Shown: piece by piece, positions 35,914-43,146 of the stretch | Position numbering within the stretch: position 1 is the first letter of the stretch | Layout of the letters: each line of letters opens with the position of its first letter | DNA from: Cyclobacteriaceae bacterium | GTDB lineage: Bacteria; Bacteroidota; Bacteroidia; Cytophagales; Cyclobacteriaceae | Reading direction: 5' to 3' | Assembly: GCA_028285685.1 (NCBI GenBank) | Contig: JANQOR010000040.1 | Location: forward strand, 93,409 to 157,408 | Length of the DNA: 64,000 nucleotides | Made by a program: the position numbers and the translations under genes | The notes under the pieces: generated by a model | Database searches by the model: none | The model's input: only the letters and a program-made list of their open reading frames with translations | What the model was told of the DNA's origin: nothing

Positions 35914-36069
35914 GCTTCTAAGGTAAGAACTTTATCAATTTGGGCGCTGAATTGTTATCTTCATTCGTCATATCACCAAAAAGCTGCCGATGTCCATGCC
36001 GCCAAAGTTGGACAAGACTCATCAAGATTTTTGATAACGGTTTTTGCCAAAAGTTCTTAACTTAAGGCC

Positions 36070-36915
36070 ATGTCGCTAGATTTATTCAATGCTATTGTTG
36101 CGGTTCTAGCAATTGGAGTTGCAATTTTCGTCTTTCTGAAGAATAGAGTGATCAGGAAGATTGGGATCGATGTTTTACACACAACCCCAGTGATTCAGGT
36201 AAATTCTGAGGTGCCAAATCTCAAGATTCTCTACCAGGACGAGGAAATAACTGACCTCTATGTTTCCGAGATTGAAATAACAAATTCAGGGAATCGTGAT
36301 ATTGTAAACCTCAACCAACACCCGCTAGTCATTGATACTGGCTCCGGTATTTTTAGTGTCACTCGAGTCTCTAAGAGAAAGGACTTTTTCTACTCGATTG
36401 ACGGGGATCAGTCCTCAGGAAATGCAAGAGAGGTTCAACTTCAATGTGGTCTGCTGAAAAGGAATGAAAAGTTCAAAATAAAGTTGATCACCAGATCAGA
36501 GCCGACTTTCGATTTTTCAGGTTCAAGAATTCCGGATGTTTCGATTGTTACTGTCAAGAAAAGAAATAACAAGTTCATTTACTGGATTTCCCAGGTGGTT
36601 GCAGTGGTGTCGCTTGTAATTGCCCTAGCATACCTTGACCCATTTAATTGGTTCACAACTAACATCGACGATTATGGGGTAGATGCTACTTGCTTCAATG
36701 GAACGTCTGAGTCAAACAGTTTGCTGATTCGAAATATAAGTATGGAAATTCCTGATCAAATTTCAGTTCGTGGACCTAACGGTTTTTACAAACTTGTCTC
36801 CCCACTTCAACCTAGTGAAGAAACGGTAATAGAAGTCTTTGAATCCGGTGACTACTTAATAGTACTAAGATTTAGGAATGGCCTTATCACCACAAGACGG
36901 GTCACATGTCTGTAG
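36070..36915 (+). CDS. Membrane protein with two beta-rich domains, unknown
   Basis: 281 residues. TM helix one (LFNAIVAVLAIGVAIFVFL) is at the N-terminus. A beta-rich domain (about 35-165: VSEIEITNSGNRDIVNLNQHPLVID, SGIFSVTRVSKRKDFFYSID) is followed by a second TM helix (FIYWISQVVAVVSLVIALAYL, about 172-193) and a smaller C-terminal beta domain ending in CL. The first soluble domain resembles the ligand-free immunoglobulin-like folds seen in small membrane proteins of mobile islands. No enzymatic motif is visible. Probably accessory cargo of the tRNA-Pro element. Confidence 0.6.
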   Translation: MSLDLFNAIVAVLAIGVAIFVFLKNRVIRKIGIDVLHTTPVIQVNSEVPNLKILYQDEEITDLYVSEIEITNSGNRDIVNLNQHPLVIDTGSGIFSVTRVSKRKDFFYSIDGDQSSGNAREVQLQCGLLKRNEKFKIKLITRSEPTFDFSGSRIPDVSIVTVKKRNNKFIYWISQVVAVVSLVIALAYLDPFNWFTTNIDDYGVDATCFNGTSESNSLLIRNISMEIPDQISVRGPNGFYKLVSPLQPSEETVIEVFESGDYLIVLRFRNGLITTRRVTCL

Positions 36916-37011
36916 TTTAATTTACATCAAAAAATTTCACGGCATTCCTGATCGTTTTGACAGACAACTTAAACTCATTGGCAATAAAATATCTCTGCAT
37001 CACATGCATAG

Positions 37012-37418
37012 GAGCACTTTGTTCAACTGTACGACTTTAAGGTGTCCCAGAAGAAGAAAATCGATCAAGTGCGTCTGAAAATTCGGACCCAGGAGTTCAA
37101 TGAATTATTGGCAGAACTTGAGAAAAAATATCAGTTGAGCCCCGAAATGTTTTTGATAGCACCCGGTGAAGAAAATAGAATGAAGTTGAGCCGGCATGCC
37201 AGCAAAGCATTCAGTCACTACTGGTCGCAAATAGATACTGAGTACAAAGCAACATGCTATGATCTGAAGGATACCCATATTACGCTTATGCTAAAAAGGT
37301 TTGGCCCGCAGTATGAAGGTATTTAGGTGCGCACGATTCCTTCAAAACCAGTCTTGAGAACTATGGGAAAGAAGAGGAGATGATTAAGGAACTCGGAAAC
37401 AAAAAGCTACTCGGATGA
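37012..37418 (+). pseudogene. Tyrosine recombinase (integrase) catalytic-domain remnant, frameshifted
   Basis: The first frame (37012-37326; a GTG at 37042 could start a 94-residue product) contains the phrase HASKAFSHYWSQIDTEYKATCYDLKDTHITLMLKRFG, which fits Bacteroidota phage/ICE integrases (FSHYxxQ..., LRKTYIT). Stop TAG at 37324-37326 is followed in another frame (37332-37418) by AHDSFKTSLENYGKEEEMIKELG. This matches the GHSSIKTTxENYG box with the catalytic Tyr. The box II Arg appears replaced (LKDTH for LRKTH), and the N-terminal domain is absent. It is therefore a dead integrase fragment next to tRNA-Pro. Confidence 0.6.
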
Positions 37419-37461
37419 CGAAAACCTCGACAAAAAATCCGCAAAAACAACACTTAAAATG

Positions 37462-37495
37462 AAAAAACCCTCTCCACTATTTGCAAAAGAGGGTT
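37462..37495 (-). terminator. Terminator after tRNA-Pro remnant
   Basis: Arms AACCCTCT (37466-37473) and AGAGGGTT (37488-37495), with an A-run on the left giving a U-tract on the minus strand. It lies just 3' (minus strand) of the remnant at 37499-37552. Site A is followed by the same CCCTCT/AGAGGG stem. Confidence 0.75.
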
Positions 37496-37498
37496 GAT

Positions 37499-37552
37499 TC
37501 TGTCGAGGCAGCAGGATTCAACGCGGACGTCCAGTTCTGCGACCCCACAGGT
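37499..37552 (-). repeat. Partial tRNA-Pro copy with T-arm insertion (site D)
   Basis: The plus strand reads CTGTCGAGGCAGCAGGATTC, then a 17-nt replacement of GAAC, then CTGCGACCCC and a degraded anticodon-stem remnant ACAGGTTG. The insert on the minus strand is AAC-T-GGACGTCC-GC-GTT, an imperfect palindrome. As at site A, there is no D-arm or 5' acceptor strand, and a terminator follows. It lies immediately downstream of the intact tRNA-Pro and its terminator, i.e. as a tandem second unit. Confidence 0.75.
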
Positions 37553-37582
37553 TGTTTCATTTCTATAGACACAATGAAATAA

Positions 37583-37608
37583 AAAAGTCCAGAGATTGCT
37601 CTCTGGAC
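37583..37608 (-). terminator. Terminator of tRNA-Pro
   Basis: Minus strand GTCCAGAG-AGCA-ATCTCTGGAC-type hairpin (37587-37608) followed by a run of U from the plus-strand A-run at 37580-37586. It lies 12 nt after the tRNA 3' end. Confidence 0.8.
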
Positions 37609-37620
37609 CTTGCTTTCTAG

Positions 37621-37695
37621 TCGGGGCAGCAGGATTCGAACCTGCGACCCCCTGGTCCCAAACCAGGTGCGCTAACCGGACTGCGCCATGCCCCG
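37621..37695 (-). tRNA. tRNA-Pro(TGG)
   Basis: 75 nt. The minus strand begins CGGGGCATGGCGCAG. The anticodon arm is CCTGG-TTTGGGA-CCAGG with anticodon TGG. The T-arm GCAGG-TTCGAAT-CCTGC is intact, and TGCCCCG closes the 7-bp acceptor stem with discriminator A. CCA is not encoded. It reads UGG for proline codons. Partial copies of its 3' half lie at 33.2, 35.0 and 37.5 kb. Confidence 0.97.
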
Positions 37696-37756
37696 ATCTA
37701 AGGTGAATTGCGCCTTCAAAAACCATCAAAAATATCAGGTCTTTCAAAACGGAACG

Positions 37757-37764
37757 CAAATGTA
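37757..37764 (-). promoter_or_regulatory. tRNA-Pro promoter -7 box
   Basis: The minus strand reads TACATTTGCGTTCC. TACATTTG fits the Bacteroidota -7 consensus TAnnTTTG. The 11-nt string ATTTGCGTTCC is shared with the tRNA-Met promoter (43063-43076). No clear -33 TTG is visible. Confidence 0.55.
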
Positions 37765-37943
37765 GAAATTCGACTGATAATTCTCTCATATCCGAATAAA
37801 ATTTTATTGAAATTCCACGGAAAAGTCAGACGTGGCTACACAAGGATTGAAAGCTTGTATTAGCTTTATCTGCAATATCAATTTTTTTAAAACTTATGCC
37901 TGGGAGACAATTGATCGGAGGCATTTCTAACTTGTAAAAATTC

Positions 37944-38582
37944 ATGGTTAAGACAAAACCGTCTAGATATCCCAGTCGCGGGACCGAAGAGAAAGTAACG
38001 ATCTATCAAATCATCGATGAGGGGTTGTTCTGCACTGTGGCCTTTGTGAGGGATGGTCGTGCCCATCAGATTCCCACAGGTTTCTGCCGGGTCGATGATG
38101 AGATATACATCCACGCTTCCTCTAAAAGTGGATTCATGGATGCCATCATTGATCAGGAAATTAGTTTTTCAGTGACTCACATGGATGGGCTGGTGCTGTC
38201 ACCGTCGGCATTCGACTCTTCCTTCAACTACCGGTCGGTGATAGGTTTTGCCACCGCTGTGGAACTTACCGATCCGAATGAAAAATTGAAGTTTTTCAAA
38301 CTCTTCACCGAACGATACTGCCCGGGAAGGATTGAGGATGTAGGAGATCCAACACCCGAGCAAGTTTCAATCACAAAGATTGCAAGGCTTTCTCTTGAGA
38401 ATGCTGCGGCAAAAGTCCGCACTGGGGACGTGAACATGAATATGGAGAATGAAACCTCGTGGTGTGGTGTCATTCCTATCACCACAGGATATGGATCTCC
38501 CGAAAAAGACAATCAACTACCGGAAGACTTGAAACTTCCATCATACATTGAAGAATTGATTCATGGATCTGGCACAGCTTAA
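37944..38582 (+). CDS. Pyridoxamine 5'-phosphate oxidase-like flavoprotein
   Basis: 212 residues of the PNPOx-like split barrel (Pyridox_ox_2 group). The FMN-binding pattern is GLFCTVAFVRDGRAHQIPTGFCRVDDEIYIHASSKSGFMDAI, then the His-rich strand ISFSVTHMDGLVLSPSAFDSSFNYRSVIGFATAVEL and WCGVIPI near the end. The family commonly binds FMN or heme and reduces or detoxifies small molecules. It is not the vitamin B6 oxidase, whose gene (pdxH) is elsewhere at 59 kb. Its last 20 nt overlap the GNAT gene that follows, so the three genes at 37944-39296 form an operon. Confidence 0.85.
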   Translation: MVKTKPSRYPSRGTEEKVTIYQIIDEGLFCTVAFVRDGRAHQIPTGFCRVDDEIYIHASSKSGFMDAIIDQEISFSVTHMDGLVLSPSAFDSSFNYRSVIGFATAVELTDPNEKLKFFKLFTERYCPGRIEDVGDPTPEQVSITKIARLSLENAAAKVRTGDVNMNMENETSWCGVIPITTGYGSPEKDNQLPEDLKLPSYIEELIHGSGTA

Positions 38583-38868
38583 AACTCAGGTAAACCAGGA
38601 AGAAAATCGATTCGAACTGCTAGTTGAGGGCAGCGTTGCAAAGATCGACTTCAAGGAAGGAAGCAAAGGTCAACTCTACCTGGTCCATACGGAGGTCCCT
38701 GGGGTGCTTGAAGGAAAGGGGATAGGGCATAAGCTAGTCAGGGAATCGCTGGAATGGGTGGAAAAGAATGGAATCAAAATAGTTCCCTTATGTCCTTTTG
38801 TCCGTGCGTATCTCAAGGAAAACTTAGATGATTACAGAGAAATGATTGAAGAAGGCAGTAAATTGTAG
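38563..38868 (+). CDS. Small GNAT acetyltransferase, YjdJ-like
   Basis: 101 residues, the size of the minimal COG2388 GNAT fold. FELLVEGSVAKIDFKEGSKGQLYLVHTEVPGVLEGKGIGHKLVRESLEWVEKNGIKIVPLCPFVRAYL shows the acetyl-CoA pyrophosphate-binding loop GKGIGHKL. YjdJ-type proteins pair with the YjdI ferredoxin-like protein in enterobacteria. Here the next gene is exactly a YjdI-like protein, which supports the assignment. Overlaps the preceding gene by 20 nt. The acceptor substrate is unknown. Confidence 0.85.
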   Translation: MDLAQLKTQVNQEENRFELLVEGSVAKIDFKEGSKGQLYLVHTEVPGVLEGKGIGHKLVRESLEWVEKNGIKIVPLCPFVRAYLKENLDDYREMIEEGSKL

Positions 38869-38870
38869 GT

Positions 38871-39296
38871 ATGGATGAAGTGATCAAAGAATATGACAAT
38901 GAAGATTTGACTGTTGTCTGGAAGCCAGGCACTTGCATACATTCTGAGAAATGCTTCAAAGGTTTACCCGCAGTTTTCAATCCTGCTAATCGGCCATGGG
39001 TGACAATTGACGGTGCTACATCTAAGGAAATTAAGGATCAAATTGATCTATGTCCTTCGGGAGCTTTGTCCTATAAACTAAAAAATCAAGAACTTATGAG
39101 TGCTGAAATAGAAGACGAGCAGATTGTTGAGGTTGCCAAGGACGGTCCGCTGATGGTCTATGGTAACATCAAAGTTAAAAACCATGACGGCTCAGAAACA
39201 TCCAAACACAGAGTAACGGCCTTTTGCAGATGCGGTGCTTCTGGAAATAAACCCTATTGTGATGGGAGTCACAAGAACATTGGGTTTCAGGGATAG
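38871..39296 (+). CDS. YjdI-like Fe-S domain fused to CDGSH iron-sulfur domain
   Basis: 141 residues in two parts. Residues about 1-70 are YjdI/Fer4_19-like (KPGTCIHSEKCFKGLPAVFNP, DLCPSGALSY: four conserved cysteines for an Fe-S cluster). Residues about 85-141 are CDGSH: FCRCGASGNKPYCDGSH matches the CxCxx(S)xxxPxCDGSH consensus whose three Cys and one His bind a 2Fe-2S cluster. Two cluster types in one small protein suggest electron transfer or cluster delivery. It is separated by 2 nt from the YjdJ-like gene, so the pair is translated together. Confidence 0.9.
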   Translation: MDEVIKEYDNEDLTVVWKPGTCIHSEKCFKGLPAVFNPANRPWVTIDGATSKEIKDQIDLCPSGALSYKLKNQELMSAEIEDEQIVEVAKDGPLMVYGNIKVKNHDGSETSKHRVTAFCRCGASGNKPYCDGSHKNIGFQG

Positions 39297-39297
39297 G

Positions 39298-39999
39298 CTA
39301 CTTCGATTTATCTAAAAACATTGCTAGTTTGGGAAGGAAGTCCTCATTCTTCAAATCGCCTTTGGAGATACTTCCAAAGTCTTTCAGGGCAGGAAAGCGC
39401 TCAAGTAATTTCTTCTTCGACTTTATTTCCGTAAATCCATTGTTCGACTTGTTGTAAATGTAATAATCAACCTGGTCGAGGTATTCAATCGTATTTCTTG
39501 CAGAGGAGTAGGGTTCGGATGAATCACTTTTTCTTTCTCTTTTCGAATCCTTCGCAAATACAGAAACCTTATCCCCCAGGTAAAGGGAACGAATGTATCC
39601 CAACCCAAGATCTGGTGCATAGGTGATGGAATTGTGAAACCAGTGTTCCACATCACCGACATTCATGACAAAGTCTGAGATGAGTTCATTCTCTGCAGCA
39701 AAAAAAACGCCATTGGCTCGTACCTCAAGCTGATCGTAGAAGATATCGTATCTAAGATCCACGCCTTCAATATATTCATCGTTTTTAACAATTCTAATTT
39801 TGCCTGGATTCAGGTCTTCCTGAAAATAGGTTGTTCCCTCTATGTTAAATGATGTTGTCTTCTTAACCTGAACATGCGAAAAGGCAGGCGATTCCCCAAG
39901 GTTCCTTTGAAGCCCATTTTCAGACAGCAGTGTGGCTTGCTGCTGAGAGTGAGCATTTAGAAGTACGATGAATAGGAGAAGAGTAGCAACTAACTTCAT
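39298..39999 (-). CDS. Exported protein of a two-copy unknown family (copy 1)
   Basis: 233 residues with a signal peptide (LVATLLLFIVLLNAHSQ). It shares a conserved centre with the 40089 gene: GTTYFQEDLNPGKIRIVKNDEYIEGVDLRYDIFYDQLEVRANGVLF-type text, then a DYYIYN... strand and FPALKDFGSISKGDLKNEDFL at the C-terminus. The protein looks beta-rich and periplasmic. No family name is recognised. It lies tail-to-tail with the YjdI-CDGSH gene with a 1-nt gap. Confidence 0.65.
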   Translation of the reverse strand: MKLVATLLLFIVLLNAHSQQQATLLSENGLQRNLGESPAFSHVQVKKTTSFNIEGTTYFQEDLNPGKIRIVKNDEYIEGVDLRYDIFYDQLEVRANGVFFAAENELISDFVMNVGDVEHWFHNSITYAPDLGLGYIRSLYLGDKVSVFAKDSKRERKSDSSEPYSSARNTIEYLDQVDYYIYNKSNNGFTEIKSKKKLLERFPALKDFGSISKGDLKNEDFLPKLAMFLDKSK

Positions 40000-40088
40000 T
40001 TTTGAAAATTTAAGTGATCAACTAAATAACAAGGTAGAATTGTGATTTCCTATCTCTTCCGATCAATTATCCGACTTTTTCTTTCTTA

Positions 40089-40829
40089 CTAGTCTGGTTG
40101 ATTCATGAACGAGCCCATTTCGGCTAAGAAATATTCGTCCTTGAGGTCACTTTTTGTGATACTACCGTACTCCCTAAGGACGGGGAAACGGCTTACTAAC
40201 TTCTTTGAAGACTTCACCTCTGAGAGCTCCTTGGTTGTCTCATCATAGACATAGTAGTCGACTCGATCAACAAATTCTAGAGTGCTGCTATTTCCACTGT
40301 TGCTGTAGGCACCACGAGACTCCTTCATATTTTTCAATTTCACATCCTTAGCAAAAATTGAAAACTTTTCACCTTTGTGAACAGCCCGAAGATACCCAAG
40401 CGAAGCGTCGCTCCCCAGAAAGGAAGTCGAGTTGTAGAAGTGGTAGTCGAACCTCCTTGACTCTATAACAAATTCTGCGATTTGCTTGTTTATAGCAGCA
40501 AACAACACATCATGAGCCTGGACCTCTAACCTGTCAAAGAAGATGTTGTATCGCAGCTCAAGCCCTTCCATATAATCATCCTTTTTGAACATTCGAACCT
40601 TACCTGGTAGCAGGTCGTCAATAAAATAGGTTGTTCCTTTTATATAGTATCCTTTGTTTCTCATAGCTACTACATAGCCGTTGCCTATCATTTCGTTGGA
40701 ATCGAATGTCTTAAATGCATCCTCTTTTAAGAAATTGGCCTTCAAATCAGACTTTGTTTGGGAGGATGAGCTGAAAAAAGCTACCACAAGTACCAAGGGG
40801 AATACCACTTTTATCATCAAATTCTTCAT
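40089..40829 (-). CDS. Exported protein of a two-copy unknown family (copy 2)
   Basis: 246 residues with a signal peptide (VVFPLVLVVAFFSSSSQ). It aligns with the 39298 gene: GTTYFIDDLLPGKVRMFKKDDYMEGLELRYNIFFDRLEVQ, LGYLRAVHKGEKFSIFAKDVK, VDRVDYYVYDE and FPVLREYGSITKSDLKDEYFL. Tandem paralogues 89 bp apart on the same strand. Their ordered conservation suggests a maintained function, probably periplasmic. The non-coding gap upstream (40830-41124) shows nothing recognisable. Confidence 0.65.
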   Translation of the reverse strand: MKNLMIKVVFPLVLVVAFFSSSSQTKSDLKANFLKEDAFKTFDSNEMIGNGYVVAMRNKGYYIKGTTYFIDDLLPGKVRMFKKDDYMEGLELRYNIFFDRLEVQAHDVLFAAINKQIAEFVIESRRFDYHFYNSTSFLGSDASLGYLRAVHKGEKFSIFAKDVKLKNMKESRGAYSNSGNSSTLEFVDRVDYYVYDETTKELSEVKSSKKLVSRFPVLREYGSITKSDLKDEYFLAEMGSFMNQPD

Positions 40830-41124
40830 TGCTCTTTCTGGAATGATCTAACTAAGATAATGATTTCTAACGGCTGCTAGAAGATAAAGATTTTTGACTG
40901 ACAATGATGATGGGACAATGTATGGTCCGCTAAGACGCGAGAACAAGGAGCAAATTCATCTTTTCTCTTGAAACTGATTAAGTTATTTTCCATTAACAGA
41001 GATTTTAGATAAATTGGTAGTAAACGTAGTGTCTAACATCACCGTCGGCCTTCACAAGGTCATTCCATCAAAGACACCACTTTCGCAATCACTATGGAGC
41101 ATTGTTCCACCCTAATGTTCAATC

Positions 41125-42870
41125 ATGGCGAGAAAATTAAATTATTCACTTTATCTAAACAGAATTGACTACACTGTAAGACCTAATGAAGAAGGTAAGA
41201 TCAGGTCTATCGGAAGCGACTTTGAGATTTCTTTTACAATCGGAGCAAAGCCTTCGGCACAAACAATTACACTTAATAAGAAAATTAGTTTTAAGAAAAA
41301 GGGAAGGGATTTTAAAAAACCAATTTTACTTGTTAAGGAAGTTGATATCACCAACAAAAAGCGTTTCAACCTGCCAATCAATATAGGGGTCACTGAGCTT
41401 GACACTAGCAAAGATTATCACGATTACGGGGCAAAAGGGGCAAAGTATGATTTTCCAATGCGTGCATCTGAATATGGTGTTATTCATAATGTTGTCGTAG
41501 TTGGTGATAAAATTGGAGACAAAGGGCGAATAGCGGATCTTACCTTTTTTATGACCCTTCTTGTGGAAGGTCCTCCGATTAAGATCCGCGAGCCACACGA
41601 GCTGGCTGTACCTCGCGAAATTCTCGATAACAAAGACCATAGCCCAATAATTGCCGTTGTCAGTGATGTTCACATTGGTGATGGAAGTGCGCGCGATGAT
41701 TTTCGAGCCCATGACGATGCCTGTTTCATTCAAATGCTGGATTGGTTGGAGAAAGTCATCAACGAAACCAAACCGAAGGAATTTCAATTGATCTTACTGG
41801 GAGACGTGTTGGAACTATGGGAGGCGAAGGCAGACATTGTAAGCAAGGGAAAAGTGACGGACCATTTTAAAGAGTCGGACTCCTTAGCTCAGAAGATCAA
41901 AGTAGCTAAATACAAGGTTAGCAGGGTTTATCACTTTCACAAAAAGCTGTTTGAAAGATTAAGGGCCTTCTCAGAAAAGCATGATGTCTACTATGTTTGG
42001 GGAAATCACGATGATGATTTTCTGGATATCGATATTCGCAAACACTTTCTTAAGCTTAGCAAAATAAAGATTAAGCATTTCTCTGGAAACCACCAGTTCA
42101 AAGACTTTAATATTCACGCAGAGCACGGCCATGTTTTTGATGATTTCAACTATGCCAAACGTTTTGGAGACATACCAAGTGGGCGGCTGACGGTTGAGAA
42201 CATATCTTCTTACCTGGAAGGCATAGAGTTCTTTAACAGGGTATTGTCGCTAGGTCAAGACAGGTATGTTGCGAGACACCCCTTTAATGCATTCGATTCA
42301 GTCGATGACTATCTGAAATTCCTAAACTGCCTGGTAGATCAGAAAATCATCGCCTCAGAAGATGAGGTGGTGAAGGAGATCAGTAAACGGCTATTGCCGG
42401 TTATCGAAGACTACAAAGGTGACTTCCTGGCCGATTTGCTGAAATTAAATCAGGCATTCTGGTGGATGAACCCACTGGAAAAGATCAGGAATGTTCTAGA
42501 GAAGTTAAAAAAGGAGCGAAAAGATCATCCTTTGCTAAGTGATGCGAAATCGCGGCTTAAGGGAAATGTGCAGTGTGTTATGATGGGGCATAATCACAAG
42601 CCTGAAATTAAGCCATTAGGCGCGGATCTCCTCTACGTTAATACCGGTAATTGGCAAGATTCACTCATAGTCAAAAGGAACGCCACCACGGGTGAGTGTA
42701 CTACACCCCAAGACCATCGACATCTTACTTTAGTCCACAAAATGAAAAAGGATTTCAGAAAGGATGAAGAAACGATCCGATGCGGGCAATACATTTTTCC
42801 GGATGCAAAACATTTTGATGAGGGCTTCTACAATCTGAAGAAAAAGAAGGAAAAGAAGAAAAAGAAATAA
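41125..42870 (+). CDS. Calcineurin-like metallophosphoesterase with N-terminal beta domain
   Basis: 581 residues. The first ~165 residues look like a beta-sandwich (KISFKKKGRDFKKPILLVKEVDITNKKRF). The metallophosphoesterase core follows: VVSDVHIGDGS (DxH), LLGDVLELWE (GDxxE), YVWGNHDDDF (GNHD), AEHGH and VMMGHNHKPE, giving all five metal-ligand blocks. This is the same order as in LpxH/UDP-diacylglucosamine phosphatases, but the protein is much longer. The extreme C-terminus is a lysine-rich tail (KKKKEKKKKK). There is no signal peptide, so it is cytoplasmic. The substrate is not determinable; nucleotide or lipid pyrophosphates are possible. Confidence 0.85.
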   Translation: MARKLNYSLYLNRIDYTVRPNEEGKIRSIGSDFEISFTIGAKPSAQTITLNKKISFKKKGRDFKKPILLVKEVDITNKKRFNLPINIGVTELDTSKDYHDYGAKGAKYDFPMRASEYGVIHNVVVVGDKIGDKGRIADLTFFMTLLVEGPPIKIREPHELAVPREILDNKDHSPIIAVVSDVHIGDGSARDDFRAHDDACFIQMLDWLEKVINETKPKEFQLILLGDVLELWEAKADIVSKGKVTDHFKESDSLAQKIKVAKYKVSRVYHFHKKLFERLRAFSEKHDVYYVWGNHDDDFLDIDIRKHFLKLSKIKIKHFSGNHQFKDFNIHAEHGHVFDDFNYAKRFGDIPSGRLTVENISSYLEGIEFFNRVLSLGQDRYVARHPFNAFDSVDDYLKFLNCLVDQKIIASEDEVVKEISKRLLPVIEDYKGDFLADLLKLNQAFWWMNPLEKIRNVLEKLKKERKDHPLLSDAKSRLKGNVQCVMMGHNHKPEIKPLGADLLYVNTGNWQDSLIVKRNATTGECTTPQDHRHLTLVHKMKKDFRKDEETIRCGQYIFPDAKHFDEGFYNLKKKKEKKKKK

Positions 42871-42875
42871 CTGCG

Positions 42876-42892
42876 AATAACCAGGTTATTTT
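42876..42892 (+). terminator. Short hairpin after metallophosphoesterase
   Basis: AATAAC-CAG-GTTATT followed by TT, 6 nt after the stop codon. The stem is only 6 bp and AT-rich, so this is a weak terminator candidate. Confidence 0.35.
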
Positions 42893-42961
42893 CATTTGAT
42901 CTTTCAAAAGAAATTTGGGAAGAACAGATCTGAATATTAAGAGAATGGATGTTGGCTGGTG

Positions 42962-43035
42962 TAGCGAAGGGGGGAATTGAACCCCCGACCTCCGGGTTAT
43001 GAATCCGACGCTCTAACCATCTGAGCTACCTCGCC
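42962..43035 (-). tRNA. tRNA-Met(CAT)
   Basis: 74 nt. The minus strand begins GGCGAGGTAGCTCAGATGG, followed by the anticodon arm with loop TTCATAA (anticodon CAT), a T-arm GGGGG-TTCAATT-CCCCC and a 3' strand CTTCGCT that pairs with GGCGAGG using two G-U pairs. CCA is not encoded. The sequence is that of an elongator-type tRNA-Met rather than the initiator: the first acceptor pair is a G-U pair and the anticodon stem lacks the three-G:C run. Confidence 0.95.
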
Positions 43036-43068
43036 AATTATCCTCATCTCAGCCTGAAAAAAGGAACG

Positions 43069-43076
43069 CAAATCTA
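43069..43076 (-). promoter_or_regulatory. tRNA-Met promoter -7 box
   Basis: The minus strand reads TAGATTTGCGTTCC. TAGATTTG fits TAnnTTTG, and ATTTGCGTTCC is identical to the tRNA-Pro promoter. It lies about 34 nt upstream of the tRNA 5' end. Confidence 0.55.
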
Positions 43077-43146
43077 AGAAAGATTTCTTTTCATTTCTGC
43101 TATTGGATAAATGGTTTTTTTTTATACCTTATCAAAAATTTGGGGT

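Noticed and set aside
37042-37326. Normal 94-residue small protein
   Set aside because: Its sequence continues in another frame after the stop with the end of a tyrosine recombinase, so a broken integrase explains it better.
38871-39296. Two separate Fe-S genes
   Set aside because: Both Fe-S motifs lie in one frame without an internal start, so a fusion is the simplest reading.
42891-42961. tRNA-Met followed by a tRNA-part/terminator unit like tRNA-Pro and tRNA-Thr
   Set aside because: The 70 nt downstream on the minus strand contain no tRNA similarity and no U-tract terminator.
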